Below, in pieces: positions 26,958 to 38,520 of a stretch of 64,000 nucleotides of DNA. The first letter of the stretch is position 1, and every line of letters starts with the position of its first letter. The notes beneath the pieces are model-generated. The model did no database searches, was not told the origin of the DNA, and was given only the letters and a program-made list of their open reading frames with translations. This DNA is from Nannobrachium achirus. Lineage: Eukaryota; Chordata; Actinopteri; Myctophiformes; Myctophidae. The stretch lies in assembly GCA_963921795.1 (NCBI GenBank), contig OY997642.1, positions 56,998,591 to 57,062,590 on the forward strand. Reading direction: 5' to 3'. Position numbers and translations under genes: made by a program.

Positions 26958-28338
26958 ATTAATTAAACCAATTTGATTAAAAAAAATTGATTACACAAAT
27001 TAATATCATGAATAAATTTATGAATGAATGGAGACTATCATCAATGAGTTATAGGGGTGGACATCACAGTCTAATTACAGTCACTACACACTAGCAATGT
27101 ACTGATCTATCAACAATGACATTGACTTTAATTACTTTAAACAAAAACATGGTGCAAGCCAAAGCATTAATGTTGATGTTGCCTATATTCTCAATTCAAT
27201 GATAGTTATGTTAACCACTTTAGGCATAATGAAGGAATAAACTAATAGATATAGATAAACTGGTTCTTCAACTTTAATTTCAAGGACCCCCAGTTTAGTA
27301 TGCATTGCCGTAAGTGAACCAGATCTGGGCCAGATGTGTTTGCCAGATGACTGCCGGCACCGGCCATTATACTTTACAGCAGTGTTTCTCAAAGATTCAA
27401 ATATCAAGGTCTCCCCTTAACTCTAATAGTGTACAAATGGAACCAAATGAACCTGTTAGGGTTTGTTTGGTTCCATTTTTACACTCTCTGCTACCATTGA
27501 ACAACTAGCAAATTGACATAAGCTATGTTAGCTACACACAACACATGCTGCTAACATGGAACAGTTGATAATGTTAGCTTTGTTAGCCACACATACTGCA
27601 GTACACAGCAAAGCACCTATGACACAAAACATAAAACTGCCACTTCTATCAAAAGGGCATAGTATAAGCTATTCAACACAGTTGGCATTCAGTTCCTTTA
27701 GGATGTACTGTAATAACTTTAGCATCAGCTAGCTTTAGCATTAGCTTTGTATTTGTCTCTGGTTAGCATGGGCCCTAAATACACACATTCTACAAAAACA
27801 CAACAGACAACATGCTTAACAAACATGTAACAGTTACATTATCCAGTGGTTATGTATTGTTAAAATTTCACCTACCGAAAAGGAGATATAAATTTAGTCC
27901 ATGAGAGAGGTATACTCCTGCTGTGTTCAGCCTGGCTGTTGCAGTGAGTCATTGAAGCAGTTAAAAAAAAACGGTTCAATCCAGTTTCAGTGTGCTGCAA
28001 GGAACATCACAGCACTGTGTGATGTCACTGGTCTGGGGTCTTAACCCTTTAACTGCTGATGCAATAATGCATTGTTTCTCATCTGATGAACAACACTTAT
28101 GCAAAGATTATATTAGATAATAAATTGATTGATAATGATAATAACAACAATAGTTAAGCCGTACACGATAGGGAGTTCCAATAGAAAAATATAAGCCTCG
28201 TGTACAATATAGGCTCGAAGTACACGCGAGCGTACACGCCCCCATAGTTATAATGGGGCGTGTACGCTTGCAACAGGGTGTCGTGTACGGCACCTGTGCC
28301 GACTACAATTTCCCAATGTAGGGCAGCAGAGAGCCATA
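26954..28338. other. Intergenic, no gene seen
   Basis: Contains one stray unit of the 37-kb minisatellite in inverted orientation (27312-27362; CCAGATCTGGGCCAGATGTG). Further on are repeated TTAGC-type words (27540-27770) and the first GTGTACGGCACCTGTGCC motif (28282), the start of the GTGTAC-rich zone that runs to 35 kb. Confidence 0.4.
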
Positions 28339-29600
28339 TGGTCCGTGGTGGTTCTCAAAGTGAGGTCGGGGGACCCTCAGAGGGACACTGTGGGCTTATC
28401 AAGTGGTCCGTGGTGGTTCTCAAAGTGAGGTTGGAGGACCCTCAGAGGGACACTGTGGGCTTATCAAGTGGTCCGTGGTGGTTCTCAAAGTGAGGTCGGA
28501 GGACCCTCAGAGGGACACTGTGGGCTTATCAAGTGGTCCATGGTCGGTTCTCAAAGTGAGGTCGGAGGACCCTCAGAGGGACACTGTGGGCTTATCAAGT
28601 GGTCCGTGGTGGTTCCGTGGTGGTTCTCAAAGTGAGGTCGGAGGACCCTCAGAGGGACACTGTGGGCTTATCAAGTGGTCCGTGGTGGTTCTCAAAGTGA
28701 GGTCGGAGGACCCTCAGAGGGACACTGTGGGCTTATCAAGTGGTCCGTGGTCGGTTCTCAAAGTGAGGTCGGAGGACCCTCAGAGGGACACTGTGGGCTT
28801 ATCAAGTGGTCCGTGGTGGTTCTCAAAGTGAGGTCGGGGGACCCTCAGAGGGACACTGTGGGCTTATCAAGTGGTCCGTGGTGGTTCTCAAAGTGAGGTC
28901 GGAGGACCCTCAGAGGGACACTGTGGGCTTATCAAGTGGTCCATGGTCGGTTCTCAAAGTGAGGTCGGGGGACCCTCAGAGGGACACTGTGGGCTTATCA
29001 AGTGGTCCGTGGTGGTTCTCAAAGTGAGGTCGAGGGACCCTCAGAGGGACACTGTGGGTTTATCAAGTGGTCCATGGTCGGTTCTCAAAGTGAGGTCGGA
29101 GGACCCTCAGAGGGACACTGTGGGCTTATCAAGTGGTCCATGGTCGGTTCTCAAAGTGAGGTCGGAGGACCCTCAGAGGGACACTGTGGGCTTATCAAGT
29201 GGTCTGTGGTGGTTCTCAAAGTGAGGTCGGGGGACCCTCAGAGGGACACTGTGGGCTTATCAAGTGGTCCGTGTGGTTCTCAAAGTGAGGTCGGAGGACC
29301 CTCAGAGGGACACTGTGGGCTTATCAAGTGGTCCGTGGTGGTTCTCAAAGTGAGGTCGGAGGAACCTCAGAGGGACACTGTGGGCTTATCAAGTGGTCCA
29401 TGGTCGGTTCTCAAAGTGAGGTCGGAGGACCCTCAGAGGGACACTGTGGGCTTATCAAGTGGTCCGTGGTGGTTCTCAAAGTGAGGTCGGGGGACCCTCA
29501 GAGGGACACTGTGGGCTTATCAAGTGGTCCGTGGTGGTTCTCAAAGTGAGGTCGGAGGACCCTCAGAGGGACACTGTGGGCTTATCAAGTGGTCCGTGGT
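28339..29600. repeat. 65-bp minisatellite, about 19 units
   Basis: The unit contains GTGGTTCTCAAAGTGAGGTC, GGAGGACCCTCAGAGGGACA and CTGTGGGCTTATCAAGTGGT. Units are 65 or 66 bp long, so all three frames are open in patches; the long apparent ORFs are artefacts. The unit head matches a hAT-type terminus (CAGTGGTTCTCAAAGTGxGGTC). Confidence 0.95.
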
Positions 29601-29611
29601 GTTCGTGGTCC

Positions 29612-30008
29612 GTGGTGTTCTCACTTTGAGAACCGACCATGGACCACTTGATAAGCCCAAAGTGTCCCTTTGAGGGTCCCCGACCTCACTTTGAGAACCG
29701 ACCATGGACCACTTGATAAGCCCACAGTGTCCCTCTGAGGGTTCCCCGACCTCACTTTGAGAACCGACCATGGACCACTTGATAAGCCCACAGTGTCCCT
29801 CTGAGGGTTCATGTAAAACTACTGACTTTGTACACGCCTGTGTACATTTCCCATAGATTCTATGGGACTTGAACACTTGCTCCTGCCCTTCATGTACACG
29901 GTCTGTGCCGTGTCCCCTCAGAGGGACACTGTGGGCCCCCCGACCTCACTTTGAGAACCGGCCATGGACCACTTGATAAGCCCACAGTGTCCCTCTGAGG
30001 GTTCATGT
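29612..30008. repeat. Inverted units of the 65-bp minisatellite
   Basis: Three units in reverse orientation (CTCACTTTGAGAACCGACCA) at 29616-29810 and one more at 29925-30008, separated by GTGTACAC-containing sequence. They face the forward array across a junction of only some tens of bases. Confidence 0.9.
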
Positions 30009-30039
30009 AAAACTTAAAACTATTGCCCGTGTACACAGT

Positions 30040-30335
30040 GGTTAATCGCATGTGCAAGGATCTACAGAGCTGGCTGGAGCATGGAGCAGCCTGGTGGAGT
30101 CTGGTGCAGTCTACCCTGGTCTGGCCTATTCAAGCCAGATCTGGACAGTAATGGCCTGGTGGAGTCATCTAACTACCCCCTTTCCCCGGTCTATACTCCT
30201 ACTCGGCAGGACTGGGCTGGACTTAGGTTTGCTGGACTCTATTGGGCTCTGGGGGGCTGTATTGGGCTCTGGTGGGCTGTGCTGTTCTGTGCTGGGCTCT
30301 GTTGGGCTATACGAGGCAGTACAATACTAAAGCCT
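30040..30335 (+). repeat. GTGTAC-bracketed repeat family Q, copy 1
   Basis: From GGATCTACAGAGCTGGCTGG through GTCTGGCCTATTCAAGCC and many GGGCTCTGG words to a GCCTAGACATGTTCATGTAA end. Related copies: 30915-31215 (+), 31355-31625 (-), 32805-33020 (-), fragment 33915-34000 (-). Confidence 0.7.
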
Positions 30336-30404
30336 AGACATGTTCATGTAAAACTATTGGCCGTGTACACAAAGTCATGTAAAACTTGCCCGTGTACACA
30401 GTGG

Positions 30405-30900
30405 CTTTTTCCTTGACCTTGCGAGTTAGGAGTGTCGTAGAGACACGAGACCGGGTTTGTTGGATTCAGCGTCAAAAAGTAAGTCAGAATATGTGTCTTT
30501 TATCCGAAAGAATGTGTAATCGTGTTGGTGGCGTGCAAATTTTGTGTCTTTTTCGCAATCGTAAAGGGTTCAAATTGTCGGAGAGACACGAAACCCATTC
30601 CATCGGATCAGGCATCCTTCAAATATTAAAAGTGTTTCCTGCGTGAAACAAACGTTTTTTTTTAGATTTTTTATTGATTTTAAGGACAAAAATTCGGGTT
30701 TTCGGTGTCTTTTTCGCAATCGTAAAGGGTTCAAAGTGTCGGAGAGACACGAAACCCATTCCATCGGATCAGGCATGCTTCAAATATGAAAAGTGTGTCC
30801 GGCCTAAAACAAAACATATTTTTTAGATTTTTTTATTCATTTTAAGGACAAAGGGCCCGTTTTGACGCCTAAAACGACCCTTTCCCTTGACCGTTCGAGT
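30405..30900. repeat. Internal tandem duplication, about 165 bp twice
   Basis: GTGTCTTTTTCGCAATCGTA (30544 and 30706), CGAAACCCATTCCATCGGAT and GATTTTAAGGACAAA occur twice. The flanks CCTTGACCTTGCGAGTTAGG and CCTTGACCGTTCGAGTTAGG bracket the pair. Confidence 0.75.
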
Positions 30901-30914
30901 TAGGAGTGCCGTGT

Positions 30915-31215
30915 ACACAGGATCTACAGAGCTGGCTGGAGTATGGAGCAGCCTGGTGGAGTCTGGTGCAGTCCTGTGCACCCTGGTCTGGCCTATTCAA
31001 GCCGGATCCAGCCTACTGTAGGCTAGTGCAGCCATCCAACCTCTCCACTTCCCTAATCTATTCTCCCACTGTGCTGGACTTGGATGTGCTGGGCTGTGCT
31101 GGACTGGACTCTATCAGGCTCTGGTGGGCTGTTTTGGGCTCTGGTGGGCTGGGCTGGGCTCTGGTAGGCTATACAGGGCAGTACTGTAGTATAGCCTAGG
31201 CATGTTCATGTAAAA
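30915..31215 (+). repeat. Repeat family Q, copy 2
   Basis: Forward copy of the 30040-30335 element, ending in AGCCTAGGCATGTTCATGTA. Confidence 0.7.
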
Positions 31216-31354
31216 CTATTGGCCGTGTACACTAAGGCATGACTTCTATGTAAACCATACTATATGGACAGTTTTTTTCTGCATGTCACTATGATGGAAA
31301 GCATCTTCAGCCTCACAATAACCATATTGAGTTACCACATGATTTTGTGTGCAC

Positions 31355-31625
31355 GCCACAGCCAATAGTTTTACATGAATATTTCTAAGCTATAGTACAG
31401 TACTGCCCCATACAGCCTAACAGAGCCCAGCAAAGCACAGCACAGCCCACCAGAGCCCAATACAGCCCACAGGAGCCCAATAGAGCTCCAGCACACCTAA
31501 GTCCAGCCCAGTCCTGCCAAGTAGGAGTATAGACCAGGGAAGGGGGGTAGTTAGATGTCTCCACCAGGCCATTACAGGCTGGACCTGGCTTGAATAGGCC
31601 AGACCAGGGTGCACAGCACTACACC
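31355..31625 (-). repeat. Repeat family Q, copy 3 (inverted)
   Basis: Reverse-oriented copy: TAGTTTTACATGAATATTTC, then TACAGCCTAACAGAGCCCAG and AATAGGCCAGACCAGGGTGC. Confidence 0.7.
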
Positions 31626-31639
31626 AGACACATCACTGT

Positions 31640-31960
31640 GACATCACAGGTGATATCATAGGTGACATCACCTATGTAAAAGTCCATATATGGGTATTCC
31701 CAGAATCCCTTTTATGCCCATGTATGAAGATCCCTGGATGTCATTGATATATACTATATCACTGGCCAGATGGCCATGGCCCATATCTGTGTGGCTGGTT
31801 CAGACAGGGATCTCCATGTATGGGCATAAAAGGGATGTACTATATACAGTACATGGATCTCCATATATGGGTAACTGGTCCGATATACATCACTGGCCAA
31901 ATGGCCAAGAATTGGCGCGACCTTGGCAAGGTCGCATGTCGCCCTGAGGCGTCTTACTAG
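31640..31960. repeat. Palindromic segment with TATGGGCATAAAAGGGAT
   Basis: CCCTTTTATGCCCATGTATG (31708) pairs with CATGTATGGGCATAAAAGGG (31815); CACTGGCCAGATGGCC recurs at 31890. Foldback element of unknown class. Confidence 0.55.
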
Positions 31961-32575
31961 TAATAAACATTATTTGTAGAGCACCTTTCATGACATGAAA
32001 TGCTTAACAAGGCTGTACTTGGTCTCCACTTATGTTTTACTTCTACATCAAACCTCTTTGCCTAAAATAGCCGGACTGCAAGCTCAAGCTTGTAGATCTG
32101 CTATTCCCCTCAGAATAGGGGTGTAATGTACACCGTTCCCGTCACACAAAGATTCTGTTACAACAGAACTAAAGACGTTCCTATCACACATTCTGTTACA
32201 ACAGGGCCCCCTGCAGTAGCTCTGAGGACCCCCTAGGGGTGCCGGACCCCCTATTGAAGACCCCTGACCTATCCCATAAATGGTAAATGGTGCATTTATA
32301 TAGCACTTTTATCCAAGGCACTTTACATAGATTGTGCACTACATTCACCCATTCACACACACATTCATTACATTCACCCATTCACACACACACATTCATA
32401 CAGCGATGACAGAGGAAACCATGCTTGGCACCAACCTGCTCATCAGGAGCAGTTAGGGGTTCAGAGTCTTGCTCAAGGACTCTTCGACATTAACTCAGGG
32501 GGAGCCCGGGATCGAACTGGGAACCCTTCGTGTTCTAAAGACGGACCAACATACTATTATGAGTGTGGGCAGATG
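31961..32575. repeat. Fish interspersed repeat (LINE/SINE-tail-like)
   Basis: CATTTCATGACATGAAATGC near 31990, then CATTTATATAGCACTTTTAT at 32292 with ACTACATTCACCCATTCACA, CAACCTGCTCATCAGGAGCA and CCCGGGATCGAACTGGGAAC. The last part is tRNA-like in wording (a GATCGAAC B-box-like motif), but no tRNA fold was found. An inverted relative is at 48830-49130. Confidence 0.6.
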
Positions 32576-32639
32576 TAAACAGGCATACAAGACAACACTA
32601 TGTGGTGTTTCTACTTCATGGCAGGGCCGCTCCATTTGG

Positions 32640-32812
32640 TTCCATTAGTACACTCTGAGTTACATATACCCATATTAGGGTCCATTTGGTTCCATTAGTA
32701 CACTCTGAGTTACATATACCCATATTAGGGTCCATTTGGTTCCATTAGTAGGGTCCATTTGGTTCCATTAGTACACTCTGAGTTACTTATACCCATATTA
32801 GTGTCCATCTAC
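32640..32812. repeat. 53-bp tandem repeat, about 3.5 units
   Basis: GGTCCATTTGGTTCCATTAG, then TACACTCTGAGTTACATATA and CCCATATTA, with one shortened unit at 32738-32755. Confidence 0.9.
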
Positions 32813-33020
32813 ACCAGAACATGCCTAGGCTATACTACAGTACTGCCCTGTATAGCCTACCAGAGCCCAGCCCAGCCCACCAGAGCCAAAAACAGCCCAC
32901 CAGAGCCTGATAGAGTCCAGCACAGCCCAGCACATCCAAGTCCAGCACAGTGGGAGAATAGATTAGGGAAGCGGAGAGTTTAGATGGCTTCACTAGCCTA
33001 CAGTAGGCTGGATCCGGAGC
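32813..33020 (-). repeat. Repeat family Q, copy 4 (inverted, truncated)
   Basis: Starts at AGAACATGCCTAGGCTATAC and stops at AGTAGGCTGGATCCGG, next to a half copy of the CTTGTAGATC motif (33025-33040). Confidence 0.7.
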
Positions 33021-33054
33021 AATAGCTTGTAGATCGGCTAATTGAGTATTTTCC

Positions 33055-33885
33055 ATATTTCTTTTCCCGGTGGCGCTGGGGTCCCTGGGGGTCCCTGGAG
33101 CTCCAGGGGTCCCTCGGGGCCCAGGCGGTGGCCCTGCCGCCGGGGACCCCCTGGGTGCCGTCCCCGTCTCTCCCGGTCGCTCCGGGGCCGAGTTAAAGCC
33201 TTTTTAGCGGACTGCAGTTGCAGGGGTCTGCCACTAGGTGGCGCTCTATGAACGGCCGTCTCCGGGCCGCCGAGGCGGACGCGTGGGTACCGGCCCCAGC
33301 TCTCCCGGTCGTTCCTAGATCGAGTTACAGCATTTTATTTGCGCTGCAGTGGCGGGGGGTCCTCCACTAGGGGCGCGACCTGGTGCGTCGTTCCGGAGCA
33401 CCAGGAGTCGTGGTCCCCGGGAATTCCCTGTGAGCAGCCCCTTTGGGGGGATCATTTGGTCATTTTTTAGCTTTTTGGCGGTGGTCCCCGGGGGTCCCCG
33501 GAACTCCAGGGGGTCCCTGGCTACTCTGCAGTCCCAGGCCGAGGCCCCAAAGTCGGACAGGAGCGGAGGTGGTCCCTGATCGGTAGTCCCCGGACTCTGC
33601 AGTCCGAGGCCAAGGCCCCAGAAACCCCTCAGGGACCCAGAGAGGTCCCCGAACCACACTTTGGGAACCAGCCAAGGACCCCTTTGAAACCCTGTAGGGC
33701 CCCCCAGAGGTCCCCGAACCACACTTTGGGAACCAGCCATGAATGTACTAGGCTGTTGTGAACCAGCCATGGAAACCCTGGGGGTCCCCAAACCACACTT
33801 TGGGAACCAGCCAGGGACCCCCTGGAAACCCGGGGTCCCCACCAGGCTGCTCAAGGCTCCCGCCAGTCCTGTAGCTCCTCGTTGA
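33055..33885. repeat. GC-rich block with CCCCGAACCACACTTTGGGA units
   Basis: A GC-rich stretch with repeated GTCCCTGGAGCTCCAGGG words. From 33640 on there are three to four imperfect units of CCCCGAACCACACTTTGGGA followed by ACCAGCCA. The units resemble the 65-bp minisatellite in inverted orientation. Long open frames here reflect GC content and repeat structure. Confidence 0.6.
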
Positions 33886-33889
33886 TGGG

Positions 33890-34984
33890 ATTATCCACTG
33901 TGTACACGGGCCCTAGTTTCTACATGCCTTAGTGTACACGGCCAATAGTTTTACATGAACATGCCTAGGCTATACTACAGTACTGCCCTGTAAGTTAGGC
34001 GATGTGCATATGCACATCGCTTTGGTCTTGGTTGCAAACACACCAACAAAACACAGTAAGACCAAATGGAAAACAAACACACTTTGCTCTGAGCTCAAAC
34101 ATGCTTCTCTCCTAGTGAACTCCAAAGAAAGACTGAGGCCACTTGGCAGGAGGCACTGATCAAAAGACAGGCACTAATTGACCACACCTGGCTTGGTGAC
34201 CTGATTGGTAGGCAGGTGATGGTTGGTGTAGTAGTGTGTTGACAGCAAGGCTTATACAGGCCAACCAAACTGTGTCCCTGGCAGGTGCTTGTAGATCTGC
34301 GAGGTGCTTGTAGATCTGCTGTATTGGGTTGAGCCCCCCTCACCCAAAAAATATTTATGGAATAAATACATTAAATATATATGAATATGTGAAGGACAAC
34401 TGCCTACATGCGGCTTACTTTGAATATGGATGGACAGAAGTTTTAGATTTTTACAATATGTTTGGAGCGATTTATTACAGATTTTATGCCCCTCACAAGT
34501 TTGGATCATGCACTGTACACGGGCAATAGATTGTGATTCTGTCTGTACACGGTGGGCTGTTCCAATAGCTTTGAAAATAGCCTGCCACACTGTGGAAATG
34601 TGCTTGAACTGCAAGATTCCTAGCAGTTATAATAAGGAACACATAAAAAGGAATCATCCAGACGGCTGATCATCCAGACGGCTGATGGGCGATCAAGTGG
34701 CGTCCATACGTAGATGGGGTCCCAGAGAACATGCAAAGCCCACCCCCTTATTTTTCACGCCCACAGGATCCATATGGTGGGCCATGGAAATTTGGTGCCG
34801 TACACCAGCAATAGCACTGGTTGTCGTGTACGCAAATATCGATAGGGGTAATAATTATTATAACTATTATAGTTATAATACATACTATAAATAATATTAA
34901 TAATATAATTAATAGCCTATAATTAAATACAAAAATCTGTATGTTATTTTACATAAGAATGGTTTTATATTAGTTTTATATTAA
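33890..34984. other. GTGTAC-motif zone, no gene seen
   Basis: Contains a Q-family fragment (33915-34000), two CTTGTAGATCTGC motifs (34288 and 34308), and GTACACGGGC words (34515, 34545). No exon-like features. Confidence 0.4.
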
Positions 34985-34989
34985 TATTA

Positions 34990-35190
34990 ATTGCGACCGT
35001 CAGATCGCAGTTACTATCAAAACCTCGACCAGCTCTCTGTCCGTCAGTCTGTCTGTCACACGTCACACGTCACACTTTTGCCCTGCTCATATCTCCGCTG
35101 CCCCGATCCATGTCAAATTTTGCACACATACTCCTTGCCTGCCAAACCACAACCTCCACCCATCAATTCACACATGACCCTCTTCTAGCG
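34990..35190. repeat. GCGACCGTCAG repeat family R, copy 1
   Basis: GCGACCGTCAGATCGCAGTT, ACTATCAAAACCTCGACCAG, later CATGTCAAATTTTGCACACA and GCCAAACCACAACCTCCACC. Copies: 36107-36260, 53685-53935, and inverted 54110-54280. Confidence 0.75.
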
Positions 35191-35905
35191 CCACCATGAG
35201 GCCGATTCTTGCAAAACACATTTTTGGTCACAGCTCCTACAATTTTTGCCCCAAAATCACGCAAATCGGTACACAGTATGTCTACACTCATGTCATCAAC
35301 ATGGATCTGTCCCATATAGCGCCACCTTCAGGCCGATTTTTTTAAACACATTTTTGGACACTGCTCCTACAGATTTTGCCCTAAAATCACACAAATCGGT
35401 ACACAGTATGTCTACACTCATGTCATCAACATGGATCTGTCCCATATAGCGCCACCTTCAGGCCGATTTTTTTAAACACATTTTTGGACACTGCTCCTAC
35501 AGATTTTGCCCTAAAATCACACAAATCGGTACACAGTATGTCTACACTCATGTCATCAACATGGATCTGTCCCATATAGCGCCACCTTCAGGCCGATTTT
35601 TTTAAACACATTTTTGGACACTGCTCCTACAGATTTTGCCCTAAAATCACACAAATCGGTACACAGTATGTCTACACTCATGTCATCAACATGGATCTGT
35701 CCCATATAGTGCCACCTTCAGGCCGATTTTTTAAAACACATTTTTGGACACTGCTCCTACAGATTTTGCCCTAAAATCATGCAAATCGGTAAACAGTATA
35801 TGTCTACATTCACCTCATCAATATGAATCTGTCCCATATAGCGCCACCATCAGGCCAATTTCTTCAAACACATTTTTGGACACTACTCCTACACATTTTG
35901 TCCTA
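35190..35905. repeat. 130-bp tandem satellite, about 5.5 units
   Basis: Units start at 35190, 35319, 35449, 35579, 35709 and 35840 with GCGCCACCTTCAGGCCGATT and contain ACAAATCGGTACACAGTATG. The central units are identical over long stretches; the outer ones are more diverged. Continuous with repeat family R. Confidence 0.95.
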
Positions 35906-36106
35906 AAATCTCCCGATTAGGGAGTCTTACTGGTATATTAAGAATATTAAGATATTTAACCCCTAAAGGTTTAGTTTAACAGTTTTGAAATTTGGATGGC
36001 TTCAATTATATTATATTTTCAGATAAAAGATACTTATTCTGACTTGATTTTTGACATTGAGTCAGATGAAGTTGGTCCCATCGCGTGAAAATGCTTAAAG
36101 GTCATT
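35906..36106. other. Spacer between satellite and family R
   Basis: AT-rich; a block TTGGTCCCATCGCGTGAAAATGCTT (36071) recurs at 36548 as part of a larger duplication. Confidence 0.5.
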
Positions 36107-36260
36107 GCGACCGCCAGGTCGCAGTTACTATCAAAACCTCCACCGGCTGTCCGTCATGTCACACTTTTCCCCAACTCTGTCACCGTTGCCCCAATCCATG
36201 CCAAACTTTGCACACACAGTCCTTGCCTGCCAAACCACAACCTCCACCCCTCCCAGGGAC
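36107..36260. repeat. Repeat family R, copy 2
   Basis: GCGACCGCCAGGTCGCAGTT through GCCAAACCACAACCTCCACC; then passes into GC-rich sequence similar to 33480-33600 in inverted orientation (GGGGGCCACCGACTCCTG). Confidence 0.75.
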
Positions 36261-37050
36261 CCCCGGAGCTCCAGGGACCCCTGTTGCCGTTGCAAAAAGT
36301 GCAAAAATTACCAAATGACCACCCCAACAGGGTCATGGGGAATTCCCGGGGGGCCACCGACTCCTGCTGCTCCAGAACAGATCCAAAAGTGATTGCCCCT
36401 AGTGGAGCACCCCCACCACTGCAGTGCACATAAAATGCCGTATCGGCCTAGGAGCGACCGGGAGAGCCGGGGCCGGTATCCACGCGTCCGCCTCGGCGGC
36501 ATGGAGACACTTATTCTGACTTGCTTTTTGACACTGAGTCCGATGAAGTTGGTCCTGTCGCGTGAAAATGCTTCGGTCATTTTCTAACCCTTCTAGAAAG
36601 GCTAGCTCGGGTTCTAAGGGGCGTACAGACAAATGGAAAGAAGAGTCTTGATCTGCTCGCCGAGACGAACGCGTGGATGTGCTTATCATTTCTGAGCGAA
36701 CCCTAGAGGGCTAACCACAATTCTAACTTTATGGGCTGTTTAGTCCGCACAGGAGTGTTGTACAGAGGAGTTACACACACACACACATGTTCGGCTCGGT
36801 GAGCTGAACACGCCAGTATAAGATTCATCTCACACAGACACTCCTGTGAGGAGATAGCTTTTTCCGGCCTGCCTTTTAATGTGCTCTAACGGTTATAGAC
36901 TCTATGACCCTTTGGTCAAATTGGAGATGCCGGGGAAGAAAGGTCGTAGGAGGACAATCAAGACATCCACACGTTCATCTCGGAGAGCTCTACAACATAT
37001 CTCGGAACCAAGGTCTGATGTCGCATGGTCTTTGACTTATAACGCGAAAT
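36261..37050. other. Intergenic, no gene seen
   Basis: Holds the inverted GC-rich block (36260-36490) and unique-looking sequence. No exon-like frames. Confidence 0.4.
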
Positions 37051-37069
37051 AGCTAACCCTAGACATCAG

Positions 37070-37560
37070 ACATCTGGCAAACACATCTGGCCCAGATCTG
37101 GTTCACTTACGGCAAACCGGTGCCCGGCAGACATCTGGCAACCACATCTAGCCCAGATCTGGTTCACTTATAGCAAACCGGTGCCCGGCAGACATCTGAC
37201 AAACACATCTGGCCCAGATCTGGTTCACTTACGGCAAACCGGTGCCCGGCAGACATCTGGCAGCCGCATCTGGCTCAGATCTGGTTCACTTACGGCAAAC
37301 CGGTGCCGGCAGACATCTGGCAAACACATCTGGCCCAGATTTGGTTCACTTATGGCAAACCGGTGCCCGGCAGACATCTGGCAAAACACATCTGGCCCAG
37401 ATCTGGTTCACTTACGGCAAACCGGTGCCGGCAGACATCTGGCAAACACATCTGGCCCAGATCTGGTTCACTTACGGCAAACCGGTGCCCAGCAGACATC
37501 TGGCAAACACATCTGGCCCAGATCTGGTTCACTTATGGCAAACCGATTGCCGGAAGTCAG
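37070..37560. repeat. 60-bp minisatellite
   Basis: About eight units with CATCTGGCCCAGATCTGGTT, CACTTACGGCAAACCGGTGC and CCGGCAGACATCTGGCAAAC. Unit lengths of 60-62 bp switch reading frames between units. Confidence 0.95.
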
Positions 37561-38520
37561 CCAGAACTGCCAGATCTCAGCCGGACTCGTCCAGTGTCGG
37601 CTGGCTACCTGGGTTACCTCAATGTGTTTGCATAATGTGAATTACACTTATCCTACAAAAAAGAAAAATAGAGGGGGGAGACCATTAACAGCTATCCTGG
37701 GACCCAGACTGATTCACTAGTTTGTCTTTTTCTCACTTGGAGTGAGAATATAAATCACACTTAGTGTGAAGTGAGCAGTGCTATTTATGAGTAAATGTGC
37801 AATCGAGTGCCCCAATGGCCAATCACAGCACGTCTTGCAAAGCTTGGCCAATGGGACCCTGGGCGTACAACAAACTTTGAGCCATTTGTGCCTAGAAGTA
37901 GGCCATATATAGACCAGGGGCTGGATGCCAGGCTACTAAACAGCCATTTTACAACTTTTTGTCTGGGCAAATGAACGACTTGCGTAAAAACCTTATGGAT
38001 TACTCTGCAACACATTTCAACTCTTCTAAAGGCAGCGCTATGCTGCATTGAGAAAATAGCTGTTTGAAGGCTATAACCACCGTCCTCTTCGTTTCAGAGT
38101 AATCCTTTACTTTCTATACTAAAAGAAGTAAGGAGTCCATGCTGGAGAACTGGTGATTTTAATAAACAAAAATGTATTCCACAAAAATTGTGTGAACAGC
38201 CAGGGTTCTATCTTCAGAATCATCCATACAGTAACAAAAGAAAATAACTTCACTGAGTTAAGTGTGGCTTCCTTCTCTCTACCTGAACAAGAGAAAACAC
38301 CGCCCAAGCGCATCCCATAACACCCTCTGCAGCCCGCCAACTACTTAAGGCACATACCCCTGGCCCTGTGTACAGTATATAGCATAGAGTTACAAGGCAT
38401 TTGCATTATACTTTATTAATGGCGTTGTATAGCAACATTTCCAGTTCATGAGATAGTAGCAATAAGGTTTCCAGCTGCCATCAAAATACCAAAGACCATC
38501 GTGATTAATGTTTTTTGACA
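37561..38520. other. Intergenic, no gene seen
   Basis: No exon, RNA or repeat pattern recognised. Confidence 0.35.

Noticed and set aside
28339..29600. Regular direct repeats that could be mistaken for a CRISPR array
   Set aside because: There are no unique spacers; units are contiguous. The setting is eukaryotic.
28260..29876. Series of open frames of 73-160 codons with the repeat SQSEVGGPSEGHCGLIKWS
   Set aside because: They are translations of the 65-bp minisatellite. Unit lengths of 65/66 bp make frames switch, and both strands are open.
32500..32570. tRNA-like wording (GGATCGAACTGGGAACCC)
   Set aside because: Only a B-box-like motif; no A box or cloverleaf. It belongs to an interspersed repeat with an inverted relative at 48.85 kb.
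33315..33854. Minus-strand open frame of 179 codons
   Set aside because: GC-rich repeated TGGTTCCCAAAGTGTGGTTC units; Gly/Pro-rich wording typical of repeat translation.
37181..37720. Open frame of 179 codons (HLANTSGPDLVHLRQTGA repeats)
   Set aside because: Translation of the 60-bp minisatellite; all three frames are open and no gene context exists.
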